NCBI RefSeq assembly: GCF_017052585.1
Contig: NZ_JAFFHZ010000001.1
Span: 682,001 to 746,000, forward strand
Source of the DNA: Paenibacillus apiarius
GTDB taxonomy: Bacteria; Bacillota; Bacilli; Paenibacillales; Paenibacillaceae
Reading direction: 5' to 3'
Length of the DNA: 64,000 nucleotides
Positions 6,925 to 16,263 of the stretch are shown piece after piece (positions within the stretch are counted from its first letter, which is position 1; each line of letters opens with the position of its first letter). The notes under the pieces are model-generated. The model saw nothing but the letters and a program-made list of their open reading frames with translations, was not told the DNA's origin and searched no databases. The translations under genes and the position numbers were made by a program.

Positions 6925-9600
6925 TTACTTGGCTTCATACCAGTTTTCGCCCGAATTCACGTCCGCCCGCAGCGGTACGGCAAGCTGAATCGCTTGCTCC
7001 ATTACTTCCGGCACAAGCTTCGTCATCGTATCAAGCTCGTTCGTCGGCACTTCAAACACCAATTCATCGTGCACCTGCAGGAGCATCCGGCTCTGCAAGC
7101 CCTCTTCCCGCAAGCGTTCATCCATTTGCACCATCGCAAGCTTAATGATGTCTGCCGCAGTCCCCTGAATTGGCGTGTTCATTGCGGTGCGTTCGGCGAA
7201 CGAACGCAGATTGTAATTCGATGCCGTGATGTCTTTCAAATATCTTCTCCGCTCAAGCAGCGTCTTCACGTAACCGTCTTGGCGCGCTTGAACGACGATG
7301 TCGTCCATATATTGTCTAACGCCCTGGAAGACGGCAAAGTACTGCTCGATAAACTTTGCCGCATCCTTGCGCGTAATGTTCAAGTTCTGGGAGAGTCCGT
7401 AATCGCTAATGCCATACACGATTCCGAAGTTGACCGCCTTCGCTTGACGGCGCATGTTGGCATCCACCTCGTCCGGGCTTACGCCGAATACGTCCATCGC
7501 CGTCTTCGTGTGGATATCCATATCGTGCACGAACGCTTCCTTCAATTTCTCGTCACCCGATATATGGGCCAGAACGCGGAGCTCTATCTGCGAATAGTCA
7601 GCGGCAACGATATGCCAGCCCGGCTCTGACGGCACGAAGGCTTGCCGAATCTTGCGCCCTTCCTCCAACCGAATCGGGATGTTCTGCAAGTTCGGGTACT
7701 GGCTGCTCAAGCGGCCTGTAGCCGCAATGGTCTGACGGAAATACGTATGGACCTTGCCAGTCCCCTTCCGCACTTCCTTCAGCAGGCCTTCAATATAAGT
7801 CGATTGCAGCTTCGCCATCTGGCGGTAATGCAAAATGAGCGGAATGATGTCGTGATACGGCTCCAGCTTCTCCAACACTTCCGCATCGGTCGAATATCCG
7901 GTCTTCGTCTTCTTAATGACAGGCAGTCCGAGCTTGTCGAACAGAATCTCGCCCAGCTGCTTCGGCGAACCGATATTGAATTCTGTGCCGGCCAGCTCAT
8001 AGATGCGCTTCATCGTCGTTGCAATCTGCTCGCTGAACTGCTCGCCCAGCTGCTGCAAGCTCTCAATCTCCACTTTAATGCCTGTCTTCTCCATCTGCGC
8101 CAGCACTCTGGACAGAGGCAATTCCAGCTCGTAATAGAGGCGGTCCATCTCCTGCTCGTGCAGCGTCTTCTCCATAAGCGGCTTTAACCGGCGCACGAGC
8201 GCTCCCTTGCGCGCGCTATGCTCGGCCACCTGCTGAAGCTCGGGGACACGGAACTTCGCCCCTTTTCCATATACATCCTCATCGCCCGGACTGGCGGGCA
8301 AGCCGTTCTTCTCAGCCACAGCCTGCAGCGTAGCCGTTGCATCTTCCGGATTCAGCACGTACGAAGCCAACTGCACGTCAAAGGCCGATCCCGCAAACGG
8401 TATGCCGGCCCAGTGCAGCACAAGCTCGGCGTAGTGCATGTCATATCCGTTCTTCGGCTTGCTCCCGTCACCCAGCCACTCGCGTATTGCTCCGGCTTCT
8501 TCGCTGAGCAGCTGCTCCTTGGTCAGGAACCAGCTTGCTTCTTCACTCGCGATAAGCATGCCGATTAGCTCCGCTTGATGCGGATTGTCGCCATGAGCTT
8601 CCACGATGAACGTATCTGCCGCTTTCAGCATCTGCTTCAATTCATCCCAATTGCCGTCTGCGAGACGAACATTCAGCTTCGCGGCCGACAGAGAATCATC
8701 GGCAATGGCAGGCTCAGCAGGGGAAGATCCATCCACCATGCCGATCTTCTCAATACGCTCGATAACCGATTTGAACTCAAGCTTCTTGAGCGCCGGGATC
8801 GCGGTATCTCCCTTCAAGCCTGGGAAAGCCATCTCTTCCCATTCTTTATCCAAAGGCACTTCCCGGAAGATCGTCGCCAGCTTCTTGCTGAGGCGCGCAT
8901 CCTCGGCATGGTTCGTAATGTTCTCCTTCATCTTGCCCTTCAATTCATCAACATGCTCAAGCACGCTTTCCACGCTGCCGAATTGATGCAGGAGCTTCAG
9001 CGCCGTCTTCTCGCCAACTCCGGGAACCCCTGGAATATTGTCGGACGTGTCGCCCATCAGCCCTTTCATATCGATAATTTGCAGCGGCGCGAGCCCGTAT
9101 TTCTCCTCGATTGCTGCTGGAGTGAACTTCTCAATCTCTGTCACGCCTTTTCTCGTCAGCAGAATGGTGACATGCTCAGAAGCTAACTGCAGCATATCCT
9201 TATCTCCGGTTACGACAGACATGAATTGTCCCGCTTCATCCGCTTGGCGCGTCAACGTGCCGATAATGTCGTCAGCTTCATAGCCTGAAAGCTCAAAATG
9301 GGAAATACCCATTGCGGTCAGCAATTCTTTCAATAGAGGAAATTGCTCGGACAGCTCAGACGGCGTTTTCTCGCGTCCGCCTTTATAATCCTGGTAGTCG
9401 CCGTGGCGGAACGTTTCCTTGCCTGCATCGAACGCAACGAGTATATGCGTCGGGCGTTCTTCTTCCAATACGCGAAGCAGCATCATAGTAAAGCCGAATA
9501 CGGCATTCGTATGTAAACCTCGCGAGTTCGTCAATGGAGGCATTGCAAAAAAAGCCCGATAAATAATGCTGTTGCCGTCGATAACAATCCATTTTTCCAT
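6925..9600 (-). CDS. polA: DNA polymerase I
   Basis: An 891-residue polymerase for Okazaki fragment processing and repair. Residues 1 to about 290 form the 5'-nuclease (MEKWIVIDGNSIIYRAFFAM, SGYEADDIIGT, MGDTSDNIPGVPGVG). The central proofreading-like domain lacks the acidic DxE: the matching region reads DTFIVEAHGDN, so 3'-5' exonuclease is probably dead, as in other Bacillus-type enzymes. The polymerase has motif A VAADYSQIELR, motif B RRQAKAVNFGIVYG and motif C QVHDELVFEVP. ATG 9600 follows GAGGTGCTTTGG; an in-frame ATG at 9636 is non-conserved. Confidence 0.97.
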   Translation of the reverse strand: MEKWIVIDGNSIIYRAFFAMPPLTNSRGLHTNAVFGFTMMLLRVLEEERPTHILVAFDAGKETFRHGDYQDYKGGREKTPSELSEQFPLLKELLTAMGISHFELSGYEADDIIGTLTRQADEAGQFMSVVTGDKDMLQLASEHVTILLTRKGVTEIEKFTPAAIEEKYGLAPLQIIDMKGLMGDTSDNIPGVPGVGEKTALKLLHQFGSVESVLEHVDELKGKMKENITNHAEDARLSKKLATIFREVPLDKEWEEMAFPGLKGDTAIPALKKLEFKSVIERIEKIGMVDGSSPAEPAIADDSLSAAKLNVRLADGNWDELKQMLKAADTFIVEAHGDNPHQAELIGMLIASEEASWFLTKEQLLSEEAGAIREWLGDGSKPKNGYDMHYAELVLHWAGIPFAGSAFDVQLASYVLNPEDATATLQAVAEKNGLPASPGDEDVYGKGAKFRVPELQQVAEHSARKGALVRRLKPLMEKTLHEQEMDRLYYELELPLSRVLAQMEKTGIKVEIESLQQLGEQFSEQIATTMKRIYELAGTEFNIGSPKQLGEILFDKLGLPVIKKTKTGYSTDAEVLEKLEPYHDIIPLILHYRQMAKLQSTYIEGLLKEVRKGTGKVHTYFRQTIAATGRLSSQYPNLQNIPIRLEEGRKIRQAFVPSEPGWHIVAADYSQIELRVLAHISGDEKLKEAFVHDMDIHTKTAMDVFGVSPDEVDANMRRQAKAVNFGIVYGISDYGLSQNLNITRKDAAKFIEQYFAVFQGVRQYMDDIVVQARQDGYVKTLLERRRYLKDITASNYNLRSFAERTAMNTPIQGTAADIIKLAMVQMDERLREEGLQSRMLLQVHDELVFEVPTNELDTMTKLVPEVMEQAIQLAVPLRADVNSGENWYEAK

Positions 9601-9681
9601 GATCCAAAGCACCTCAATCCATTCTCTTGCTAACATGATAGCATAGCCAGGGCCACAAAAGGAAATTCGTCTCCCTAGCCG

Positions 9682-9714
9682 AAAACAACCGATCGGACTG
9701 TCTCCGATCGGTTG
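9682..9714 (-). terminator. Terminator of the pst-phoU operon
   Basis: CAACCGATCGGA (9686-9697) and TCCGATCGGTTG (9703-9714) form a perfect 12-base stem; the minus strand continues with TTTT. It lies directly after phoU. Confidence 0.85.
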
Positions 9715-9719
9715 CGTAA

Positions 9720-10379
9720 TTAATTATTCAAATCAGGACGCTCGTTCGTAACTAAGTACACAACCGCTTCACCGATGTTCGTCGCATGGTCTGCAATCCG
9801 TTCGATATACCGCCCTACGAATGTCAGCAGCATCGCTTGGGATGCGTTCTGCGGGTTCTCTACGACGTAAGTCAACAGCTCGCGGAAAATTTGGCTGTAC
9901 AGTTGATCGACCTGGTCATCTTCCTTCGCCATTTTGTAAGCCAGATTGACATCTTCCTGCACATAGGATTGAATGGAGTCCGTAATCATCCGCTGCACGA
10001 TTTCCGCCATGCGCGGCAGATCGATGAGGGGCTTAATGAGCGTCTGTCCTTCCATGCGCAGCACCACCTTCGCCACGTCAATGGACAAGTCGCCCATCCG
10101 CTCCAGGTCATTCGAGATGCGGAAGGCGACGAGGATGTGGCGCAAATCTTTCGCAACCGGCTGCTGCGTCAGTATCAGCCTTGAACCGAGGTCAATAATT
10201 TTCTCTTCGAGCCGGTTCAGTTCCGCATCTTCGGATATGATGCGCTTGGCGCGCTCCGCATCCATCGTCTTCAACGACTCAATCGACTCGGATAAGGCGC
10301 GTTCGACACGCTGTCCCATCTCTTCGAGCAGCCTGCCGAGCTCATCCAAAGCCAAGTCAAATTCCTTGCGCTTAATCAT
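9720..10379 (-). CDS. phoU: Phosphate signalling/transport regulator PhoU
   Basis: A 219-residue cytoplasmic helical protein of two PhoU repeats. Conserved features include the DLERMGDLSIDVAK helix near residue 90 and its second copy RYIERIADHATNIGEAVVYL near residue 190, the family's metal/PhoR-contact segments. PhoU links Pst transporter state to the PhoR kinase in many bacteria. It is the last gene of the pst operon, separated from pstB by a 107-base gap that holds a GTTCAAAAA element. Confidence 0.95.
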   Translation of the reverse strand: MIKRKEFDLALDELGRLLEEMGQRVERALSESIESLKTMDAERAKRIISEDAELNRLEEKIIDLGSRLILTQQPVAKDLRHILVAFRISNDLERMGDLSIDVAKVVLRMEGQTLIKPLIDLPRMAEIVQRMITDSIQSYVQEDVNLAYKMAKEDDQVDQLYSQIFRELLTYVVENPQNASQAMLLTFVGRYIERIADHATNIGEAVVYLVTNERPDLNN

Positions 10380-10404
10380 GCTTCATCCACTCCTTTTCAT
10401 ACAT

Positions 10405-10477
10405 GTTCAAAAATCATCCTTTTCGATGCTAAGTGACATCTTGAGATGCTTCGTGATCAAAAGGAGGATTTTTGAAC
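10405..10477. repeat. GTTCAAAAA palindromic element, long copy 1 (pstB-phoU gap)
   Basis: 73 bases bounded by GTTCAAAAATC and GATTTTTGAAC. Inner arms ATCATCCTTTT and AAAAGGAGGAT extend the stem. It shares CGATG and CGTGATCAAAAGG with the copy at 34508-34578, and is followed by TG-CCTCT, matching the NN-CCTCT flank of three other copies. Confidence 0.75.
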
Positions 10478-10486
10478 TGCCTCTTT

Positions 10487-11260
10487 TTATCCGAAACGTC
10501 CCGTAATGTAATCCTCCGTCCGCTTATCACTCGGATTGGAGAACAGGGTTTCCGTATTGTCGAATTCCACCACTTCACCGTTCAAGAAAAATACCGTCTG
10601 GTCAGACACGCGCGCAGCTTGGTGCATGTTGTGCGTAACCATGACAATCGTATAGCGATGTTTCAATTCTTGGACAAGCTCCTCGATTTTAAGCGTAGAT
10701 ATCGGATCGAGCGCGGATGTTGCTTCATCCATCAACAGGATGTCAGGATTCACCGCCAGGGCGCGCGCAATGCAGAGACGCTGCTGCTGGCCGCCGGATA
10801 AGCTGAACGCCGAGCGCTTCAAGTAATCCTTCACTTCGTCCCAAAGAACAGCCTGCTTCAAGCTTTGCTCCACAATTTCATCCAGCTGCGCTTTGCTGCG
10901 GGTGCCATGCAGACGCGGGCCATATGCGATATTATCGTAAATCGACTTTGGGAACGGATTCGGCTGCTGAAATACCATGCCGACCTTTTTGCGCAATGTT
11001 TCTACGTCCACCTCATTGCTGTATATATCCGTGCCTGAGATTTCGACCTTACCTTCGATGCGCGTGCCAATAATCATGTCATTCATGCGGTTCAGCGTGC
11101 GCAGAAGCGTTGATTTCCCGCAGCCCGAAGGCCCGATGAACGCCGTCACCGCTTTTTCCGGAATCGTCATCGATACTTTCTTCAAAGCATGGTAAGTGCC
11201 GTAATACAGATCTAAGTCGCGGATGTCGATTAATGTTTTCAAGGCAGTCGCTGTGCTCAT
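10487..11260 (-). CDS. pstB: Phosphate ABC transporter ATP-binding protein PstB
   Basis: A 257-residue ABC ATPase that drives high-affinity phosphate import with PstSCA. Walker [18 protein letters not shown], signature [15 protein letters not shown] and Walker [14 protein letters not shown] are present, and the end [12 protein letters not shown] is typical of PstB. It starts 12 bases after the pstA stop. Confidence 0.97.
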   Translation of the reverse strand: MSTATALKTLIDIRDLDLYYGTYHALKKVSMTIPEKAVTAFIGPSGCGKSTLLRTLNRMNDMIIGTRIEGKVEISGTDIYSNEVDVETLRKKVGMVFQQPNPFPKSIYDNIAYGPRLHGTRSKAQLDEIVEQSLKQAVLWDEVKDYLKRSAFSLSGGQQQRLCIARALAVNPDILLMDEATSALDPISTLKIEELVQELKHRYTIVMVTHNMHQAARVSDQTVFFLNGEVVEFDNTETLFSNPSDKRTEDYITGRFG

Positions 11261-11272
11261 GCGATCGTCTCC

Positions 11273-12148
11273 TTACACGTTTTTCTGATATTTATTGCGA
11301 AGCAGCACCGCTGAAATGTTCATAATGATTAGCAGCGCCAACAGAACGATAATGCCCGCAGCCGCCAATTCGTGGAATGCCAATTGCGGTCTCGACACCC
11401 AGTTGAAAATTTGAATCGGCATGACCGTGAACTGGTCCATGATGCTTTCCGGAAGGAAAGCGACGAACGTGAGCGCGCCTATCATAACGAGCGGCGCAGT
11501 CTCCCCGATAGCCCGCGAGAGCGCCAGGATGACACCGGTTAAGATGCTTGAGATCGCGGACGGCAGCACCGAGCGCGATACCGTCTGCCACTTCGTGGCG
11601 CCAAGCGCGAAGGATGCGTCTCTGCGCGCTTTCGGCACGGCTCGAATCGCCTCTTGCGCGGATACGATAATAATCGGCAGCACGAGCAGCGTCATCGTCA
11701 GCGCACCGGACAACAAGCTGCGCTCCAGAGCCAGCCCGCGCACGAAGATCGTCAATCCGAGAATCCCGTACACAATCGATGGCACGCCGGCCAATGTGCT
11801 GATATTCAATTGAATCAAGCGCGTGAACGCGCTCTTCTTCGCATATTCCTCCAGATAGATCGCCGCTCCTACGCCGAGTATGAAGGAGATGGGCGCCATA
11901 ATGAGCACCATATAAATGGAACCGACAATGGCCGATTTCATCCCGGCTTTGGCAGCCATCCGGGACGGGTAATTGCTGAACAGATCCAGATTAAGACGGG
12001 ATAAGCCGTCCATCATAATTTGAATGAGCAAGGCCATCAAAGCGATAATTCCGATGGATGTCGCAATGAGAAATAGGATATGAAGCGTCATATCGACTTT
12101 ACGGCGGCTGCCGATTTGCTTGCGGTTGGCATCTTGTAAAATAGTCAT
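11273..12148 (-). CDS. pstA: Phosphate ABC transporter permease PstA
   Basis: A 291-residue permease with six predicted membrane helices, the first at about residues 22-47. The cytoplasmic coupling loop EAIRAVPKARRDASFALGAT contacts PstB. ATG 12148 has GGAGGAG in the last codons of pstC; an ATG at 12181 lies inside pstC without a ribosome site. It pairs with PstC to form the inner-membrane channel for phosphate. Confidence 0.95.
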   Translation of the reverse strand: MTILQDANRKQIGSRRKVDMTLHILFLIATSIGIIALMALLIQIMMDGLSRLNLDLFSNYPSRMAAKAGMKSAIVGSIYMVLIMAPISFILGVGAAIYLEEYAKKSAFTRLIQLNISTLAGVPSIVYGILGLTIFVRGLALERSLLSGALTMTLLVLPIIIVSAQEAIRAVPKARRDASFALGATKWQTVSRSVLPSAISSILTGVILALSRAIGETAPLVMIGALTFVAFLPESIMDQFTVMPIQIFNWVSRPQLAFHELAAAGIIVLLALLIIMNISAVLLRNKYQKNV

Positions 12149-12152
12149 CCGT

Positions 12153-13079
12153 TTAGTACTCCTCCCTGAACCGTCTTGCAACCCACTGAGCGATAATATT
12201 CAGCAAGAACGTAATGACAAAGAGCGTCATCCCGACGGCGAAGATCGTACCGTATTCTATCGAACCGTGCGGCGTGTCGCCCATGCTGACCTGAACAATG
12301 TAGGCCGTCATCGTCTGTATGCTCTCGAGCGGGTTGAGCGTCAATTGCGGCGTAGCCCCGGCTGCTACCGTCACAATCATCGTCTCCCCGATGGCACGGG
12401 AGAAGGCCAATACGGAAGAGGACACGATTCCGGAGAACGCGGCCGGAACGACAATTTTGAGCGCCACTTCAAACCGCGTCGCACCCAGTGCGTAGGCGCC
12501 ATGACGCAAGCTCCGCGGCACCGCCATCATCGCATCCTCGGACAGCGACGACACCATCGGAATGATCATGATTCCGACGACAATCCCCGCACTTAATGCG
12601 TTGAACACGCCCACATCCGGGAAGATGCTCTTAATTAACGGCGTGACGAACGACAAGGCGAAGTATCCGTACACAATCGTCGGAATACCGGCCAGCACCT
12701 CGAGCACCGGCTTGACGATTTTGCGAACTCGCGCCGGCGCATATTCGCTTAAATAAATCGCACTCGCAAGGCCGATTGGAATAGCAACGAGGCAGGCGAT
12801 GACCGTCACCATCAGCGTGCCGCCCAGCAGCGGCAAAATACCGAACGATTTCGGTTCAATAAGCGGACTCCACTTCGTGCCGAACAGGAATTCCGATATA
12901 TTCACATTCCTAAAGAAAGAGAACGTTTCAGAAAAGAGGGTATAAACGATCCCGATCGTGGTCAGCACCGACAAGGCTGCACACATAAACAGCACTATCG
13001 GAACGATTTTATCCGATATGTGCGCTCTTTTGTTTTTAAAGGACATCGTTGTTTCATGTTGCGGGAGATTAACTTGCAT
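12153..13079 (-). CDS. pstC: Phosphate ABC transporter permease PstC
   Basis: A 308-residue permease with six predicted helices; the first is at about residues 28-50 ([18 protein letters not shown]). The coupling loop [20 protein letters not shown] is clear. I start at ATG 13079, which has AGAGAGG eight bases ahead, rather than ATG 13100. It stands 158 bases after pstS, and that gap contains a hairpin that would let pstS be expressed above the rest. Confidence 0.95.
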   Translation of the reverse strand: MQVNLPQHETTMSFKNKRAHISDKIVPIVLFMCAALSVLTTIGIVYTLFSETFSFFRNVNISEFLFGTKWSPLIEPKSFGILPLLGGTLMVTVIACLVAIPIGLASAIYLSEYAPARVRKIVKPVLEVLAGIPTIVYGYFALSFVTPLIKSIFPDVGVFNALSAGIVVGIMIIPMVSSLSEDAMMAVPRSLRHGAYALGATRFEVALKIVVPAAFSGIVSSSVLAFSRAIGETMIVTVAAGATPQLTLNPLESIQTMTAYIVQVSMGDTPHGSIEYGTIFAVGMTLFVITFLLNIIAQWVARRFREEY

Positions 13080-13130
13080 TGTCTTAACCTCTCTTTGCAT
13101 CTTTTACAATTCGTTAACATTATCTTCGCG

Positions 13131-13176
13131 AAAATGTGATGCCCCTAACCTTCCGTATGGAGAGACATCACATTTT
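13131..13176 (-). other. Intercistronic stem-loop between pstS and pstC
   Basis: AAAATGTGATG (13131-13141) and CATCACATTTT (13166-13176) form a perfect 11-base stem with a 24-base loop. There is no long T run, so partial termination or 3'-end protection of pstS mRNA is more likely than full termination. Confidence 0.6.
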
Positions 13177-13237
13177 GCTGCAGGTTGTATGATGCTGGTC
13201 TTACGTGTTTCCACATCCATTCAGATGATGAATCCAA

Positions 13238-14248
13238 TTATTTCAGTTGGCTCAGTTGCTCGTCGTATTTCTCTTGCGGAAGCGCTACGTAACCGACTTC
13301 TTTGGCGATATTGCCTACATTCTGCAAGTAATATTCAACGAAAGCTTTCACTTCTGGCTTCTCCATATGATTCTTGTTCACGTAGATGAGCAATGGACGG
13401 GACAATGGCGAATAGCTGCCGTCTTTAATGGTGTCTTGGGAAGGCGCTACGGTCGCAGTCCCATTGTCAACCGGGATAAGCTTCAGCTTGTCTTGGTTCT
13501 CTTCGAAGTAGGAATATCCGAAATAACCGATAGAGTTCTTGTCGCCTGCGACCCCTTGCACAATGGCGTTCGTGTCAGCGCTGAACGTCACTTGCTTGTC
13601 ATTGCGGCTTTCTTGCGCTTTGCCATTGATTTCTTCTGTAAAGTAGTCGAATGTTCCGTGGTTCGCATCCGGCGAGTAAATTTTAATTTCCTCATTCGGC
13701 CAGCCTGCGCGCACATCCGCCCACGTCTTCACTTTGGAGCTCGGTTCGTAAATTTTCTTTAATTCATCAATCGTAATTTTGTCGACCCAATCGTTGTCTT
13801 TATTGGCGACAATCGACAAACCGTCGTAAGCAACGGTCAATTCCAAGTACTCGATGCCTTTTTCCTTCGCAGATGCCGCTTCTTTATCCTTAATCGGACG
13901 GGAAGCGTTGCTGATAGCCGTTTCGCCATTGATGAAGCGCTTGAAGCCGCCGCCTGTGCCCGACGTTCCGACTGACACGCGCACTTCCCCATGCTCCTTG
14001 CCGAATTCCTCGGCCATTGCTTCCGTAATTGGATATACCGTGCTGGAGCCGTCTATATCAATCGTTCCGGACAACTTCTCGGGACTAGCCGTTTCCGAGG
14101 TCGAACCGTTCGCCGTATTTTCCGTTGCTGTCGTGTTGCTGCCAGAGTTGGCGCTCGTATCTTCTTTTTTGCCGCCGCATGCCGCCAGCACAACGGTTAA
14201 CGCTGCAACAAGCGTTAGCAGCATGATTTGTTTTCCCCATTTTTTCAA
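13238..14248 (-). CDS. pstS: Phosphate-binding lipoprotein PstS
   Basis: A 336-residue lipoprotein that captures phosphate outside the membrane. The signal peptide ends in the lipobox VVLAAC near residue 23; the phosphate-binding loop [20 protein letters not shown] and [12 protein letters not shown] are typical of PstS. I start at TTG 14248 because AAAGGAGAGGGTACAC lies directly ahead and the peptide then begins [11 protein letters not shown] with a normal positive n-region; ATG 14287 lacks a ribosome site. It is first in pstSCAB-phoU and lies behind a Pho box. Confidence 0.93.
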   Translation of the reverse strand: MKKWGKQIMLLTLVAALTVVLAACGGKKEDTSANSGSNTTATENTANGSTSETASPEKLSGTIDIDGSSTVYPITEAMAEEFGKEHGEVRVSVGTSGTGGGFKRFINGETAISNASRPIKDKEAASAKEKGIEYLELTVAYDGLSIVANKDNDWVDKITIDELKKIYEPSSKVKTWADVRAGWPNEEIKIYSPDANHGTFDYFTEEINGKAQESRNDKQVTFSADTNAIVQGVAGDKNSIGYFGYSYFEENQDKLKLIPVDNGTATVAPSQDTIKDGSYSPLSRPLLIYVNKNHMEKPEVKAFVEYYLQNVGNIAKEVGYVALPQEKYDEQLSQLK

Positions 14249-14318
14249 GTGTACCCTCTCCTTTTGATTGGATTGCTTTTTAATCATTTCGATTTTTCGT
14301 TTTCGTCTTACACTTTGT

Positions 14319-14372
14319 ATCTTAAAGCTTGTTTGTTAAGCCTGTTTTTGTATTTTGTAAACGCAGTGTAAA
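14319..14372 (-). promoter_or_regulatory. Pho box and -10 region of the pst promoter
   Basis: On the minus strand, hexamers TTTACA (14372-14367), TTTACA (14361-14356), CAAAAA (14350-14345) and TTAACA (14339-14334) are spaced exactly 11 bases apart, followed by a -10-like TAAGAT (14324-14319) and no -35. With a start near 14312 the boxes cover about -22 to -60, the known layout of PhoP-activated promoters in B. subtilis. phoP-phoR is 3 kb away in this window. Confidence 0.8.
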
Positions 14373-14375
14373 ATA

Positions 14376-15500
14376 TTATGGACTGTCTGACATTATCGTT
14401 AATTGGGTATGCGCATCGCGTGCGGCGGTCACCATGCGCTTCGCATACGCATCCACTTGCTCCAATCTGTTGCGGTTGTCCACGATAGCCCGGGACAGCT
14501 GCTCAAATTGCTTGACTGCGGTCGTAAGGCCCGACAGGGTCGTTTGCACTTCCGCATTCGTATAATCACTGGCCTGTAACGTTAGATTGATAGCGTCCGT
14601 CATCTGATTGAGCGTAGCTTCTATTTGTCCGGTCGCTGACTTCGTTAGCGCCGCCAGCTTTCGCACTTCCCCAGCCACCACTTGAAACCCTCTTCCGTGC
14701 TCACCGGCACGCGCCGCTTCTATAGAAGCATTTAACGCGAGCATATGGCAGGAATCAGACCAGCTCCGGATGACGCCGACCGCCTGGGCCACCGCTTCGG
14801 TATGCTCCTTCAGCAGCTTCGTCTGTTGAGCTTGTCCTTCCACCTCTACGACGACCTGATGAAAGGAAGCAGATACACTATCAAGCACTGTTTTTCCCGT
14901 CGTCGTTTCCTCTATCATCCGGTCGGCATGCCGATTCCCGTCTCCCGCCGCTTCCCGAACGCGTTCCGCCTCATGGCGGATTGCATCAAGCGCTTCAAGC
15001 GTCGAAGAGACCACTTCCTTTTCTTTGCGTTTGGAATTCATTCGGACTCGGCTGGATAATAGCGATAACTGCTTCGAGGACAGAATGCCGATATATTCTT
15101 GATGGCGGGTAACGACAATGCTGTCGTACATTCGTTCTTCCGGCCGCGCCGCTGCAAGATCCAACAATTCTCCCGTATCCATCCCCCACTCCACGATCAC
15201 AGCATCGCCGTCCATAAGCCGCGTAATCGGCTTCTCATGGAATAGTGCCGGCGAGAAACGCTTGCTCATGATTTCATGGAATCGTTCGCGCATGACGATG
15301 CCGATCGGCTGCTTCCTTCCATTTCCTACGATGAGACACGCAAGAAAAGGATCGCGGCGAAACCGCCGCTCCGCTTCTTCAATCGTCGTGTCTGCCTGAA
15401 TCATGGGCGCCGCTTGTATGAGATCGTCGTATACTCCTGTTATGAGCCGGTGCTGCGGTTCCTCTTGGTTTCGCCGGGTCGTGCCAACCTTCGTTATCAT
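14376..15500 (-). CDS. Soluble methyl-accepting chemotaxis-type signalling protein with CBS pair
   Basis: A 374-residue cytoplasmic protein without membrane segments. Residues about 20-150 form a CBS pair (MIQADTTIEEAERRFRRDPF, IVVTRHQEYIGILSSKQLSL); residues about 170-370 form a short MCP signalling coiled coil with a hairpin tip LALNASIEAARAGEHGRGFQ. The tip should bind CheW/CheA, and CBS domains often bind adenine nucleotides, so it may report energy or nucleotide state. ATG 15500 follows AGGGGTGAGC. It stands alone between the DinB unit and the pst promoter; no other chemotaxis gene is in the window. Confidence 0.85.
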   Translation of the reverse strand: MITKVGTTRRNQEEPQHRLITGVYDDLIQAAPMIQADTTIEEAERRFRRDPFLACLIVGNGRKQPIGIVMRERFHEIMSKRFSPALFHEKPITRLMDGDAVIVEWGMDTGELLDLAAARPEERMYDSIVVTRHQEYIGILSSKQLSLLSSRVRMNSKRKEKEVVSSTLEALDAIRHEAERVREAAGDGNRHADRMIEETTTGKTVLDSVSASFHQVVVEVEGQAQQTKLLKEHTEAVAQAVGVIRSWSDSCHMLALNASIEAARAGEHGRGFQVVAGEVRKLAALTKSATGQIEATLNQMTDAINLTLQASDYTNAEVQTTLSGLTTAVKQFEQLSRAIVDNRNRLEQVDAYAKRMVTAARDAHTQLTIMSDSP

Positions 15501-15622
15501 GAAGCTCACCCCTACTATAGTCCTGAAATCCGCCCTAAGTCCCAATTTAGCACGTAATTGTAAATGTTCTGTTTTGCAAAAGTTAAGTTATTGTAATAAC
15601 GAAGACCAACTATAAAACGGCA

Positions 15623-15655
15623 ACAGCCCTCGCGAAGATAATTCGCGAGGGCTGT
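15623..15655 (-). terminator. Terminator-like hairpin after the DinB gene
   Basis: ACAGCCCTCGCGAA (15623-15636) and TTCGCGAGGGCTGT (15642-15655) form a perfect 14-base stem with a 5-base loop. The minus strand then reads TGCCGTTTTAT, a weak T tract. Confidence 0.7.
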
Positions 15656-15670
15656 ATTATTATGAGGCTT

Positions 15671-16204
15671 CTATAGCTCCTGTTCAAGCGTTTCCTGCTG
15701 CCGCAAATGATGGCGGAGATGCATTTCAGTCAGCTGAAACCATTCCGGCGCGTTTAAATAGCCAAGCCTTGGATGCATGACTTTCCGAGTTCCGGGGATC
15801 TCGTGCAACTTAGTCGCCCACGATTGCGTCTTCTCCCATACCTCGTTCAATCCTTTTGCCAGTTGTTCCTTGCTCTCCGGCTGGGGCGGCGTATGCTGCG
15901 GCGAATCCGGAACTTTGATTTTGATTGGCGGAAAAGCGCCCATTTGAAAGATGCGCTGCCCATGTTCACTCATTCCTTCTGCAGTCTCCGTCGATTCTTC
16001 TTCAGCACACTTCGCTATCGCGCCAAGCTGCATGAACAGCGTCGAGCGAATGAGATGATTATACATTTGTCCGAGCGACCACTCATCATCCTTCGACTTA
16101 TAACACAGCTGCTCGATCGTATATCGATCAAGGTTTTTTTGATAATGTTCCACGAGCGCTCCGATTTTCTCTAAATTTTCAAGCCATTTCTGATTTTCCT
16201 TCAT
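15671..16204 (-). CDS. DinB-family protein
   Basis: A 177-residue protein of the DinB/YfiT-like four-helix metal-binding fold: EWSLGQMYNHLIRSTLFMQL near residue 40 carries the first histidine and the end WFQLTEMHLRHHLRQQETLE the usual His-rich helix. Members include thiol-dependent S-transferases; the substrate here is unknown. ATG 16204 follows AAGAGGGAATTC. It lies 59 bases after the WYL regulator and is probably co-transcribed with and controlled by it. Confidence 0.8.
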   Translation of the reverse strand: MKENQKWLENLEKIGALVEHYQKNLDRYTIEQLCYKSKDDEWSLGQMYNHLIRSTLFMQLGAIAKCAEEESTETAEGMSEHGQRIFQMGAFPPIKIKVPDSPQHTPPQPESKEQLAKGLNEVWEKTQSWATKLHEIPGTRKVMHPRLGYLNAPEWFQLTEMHLRHHLRQQETLEQEL

Positions 16205-16263
16205 GACGAATTCCCTCTTTCTTTTGGTTATATAGCCATCATAAGAGATCGCTCCTGACAACC

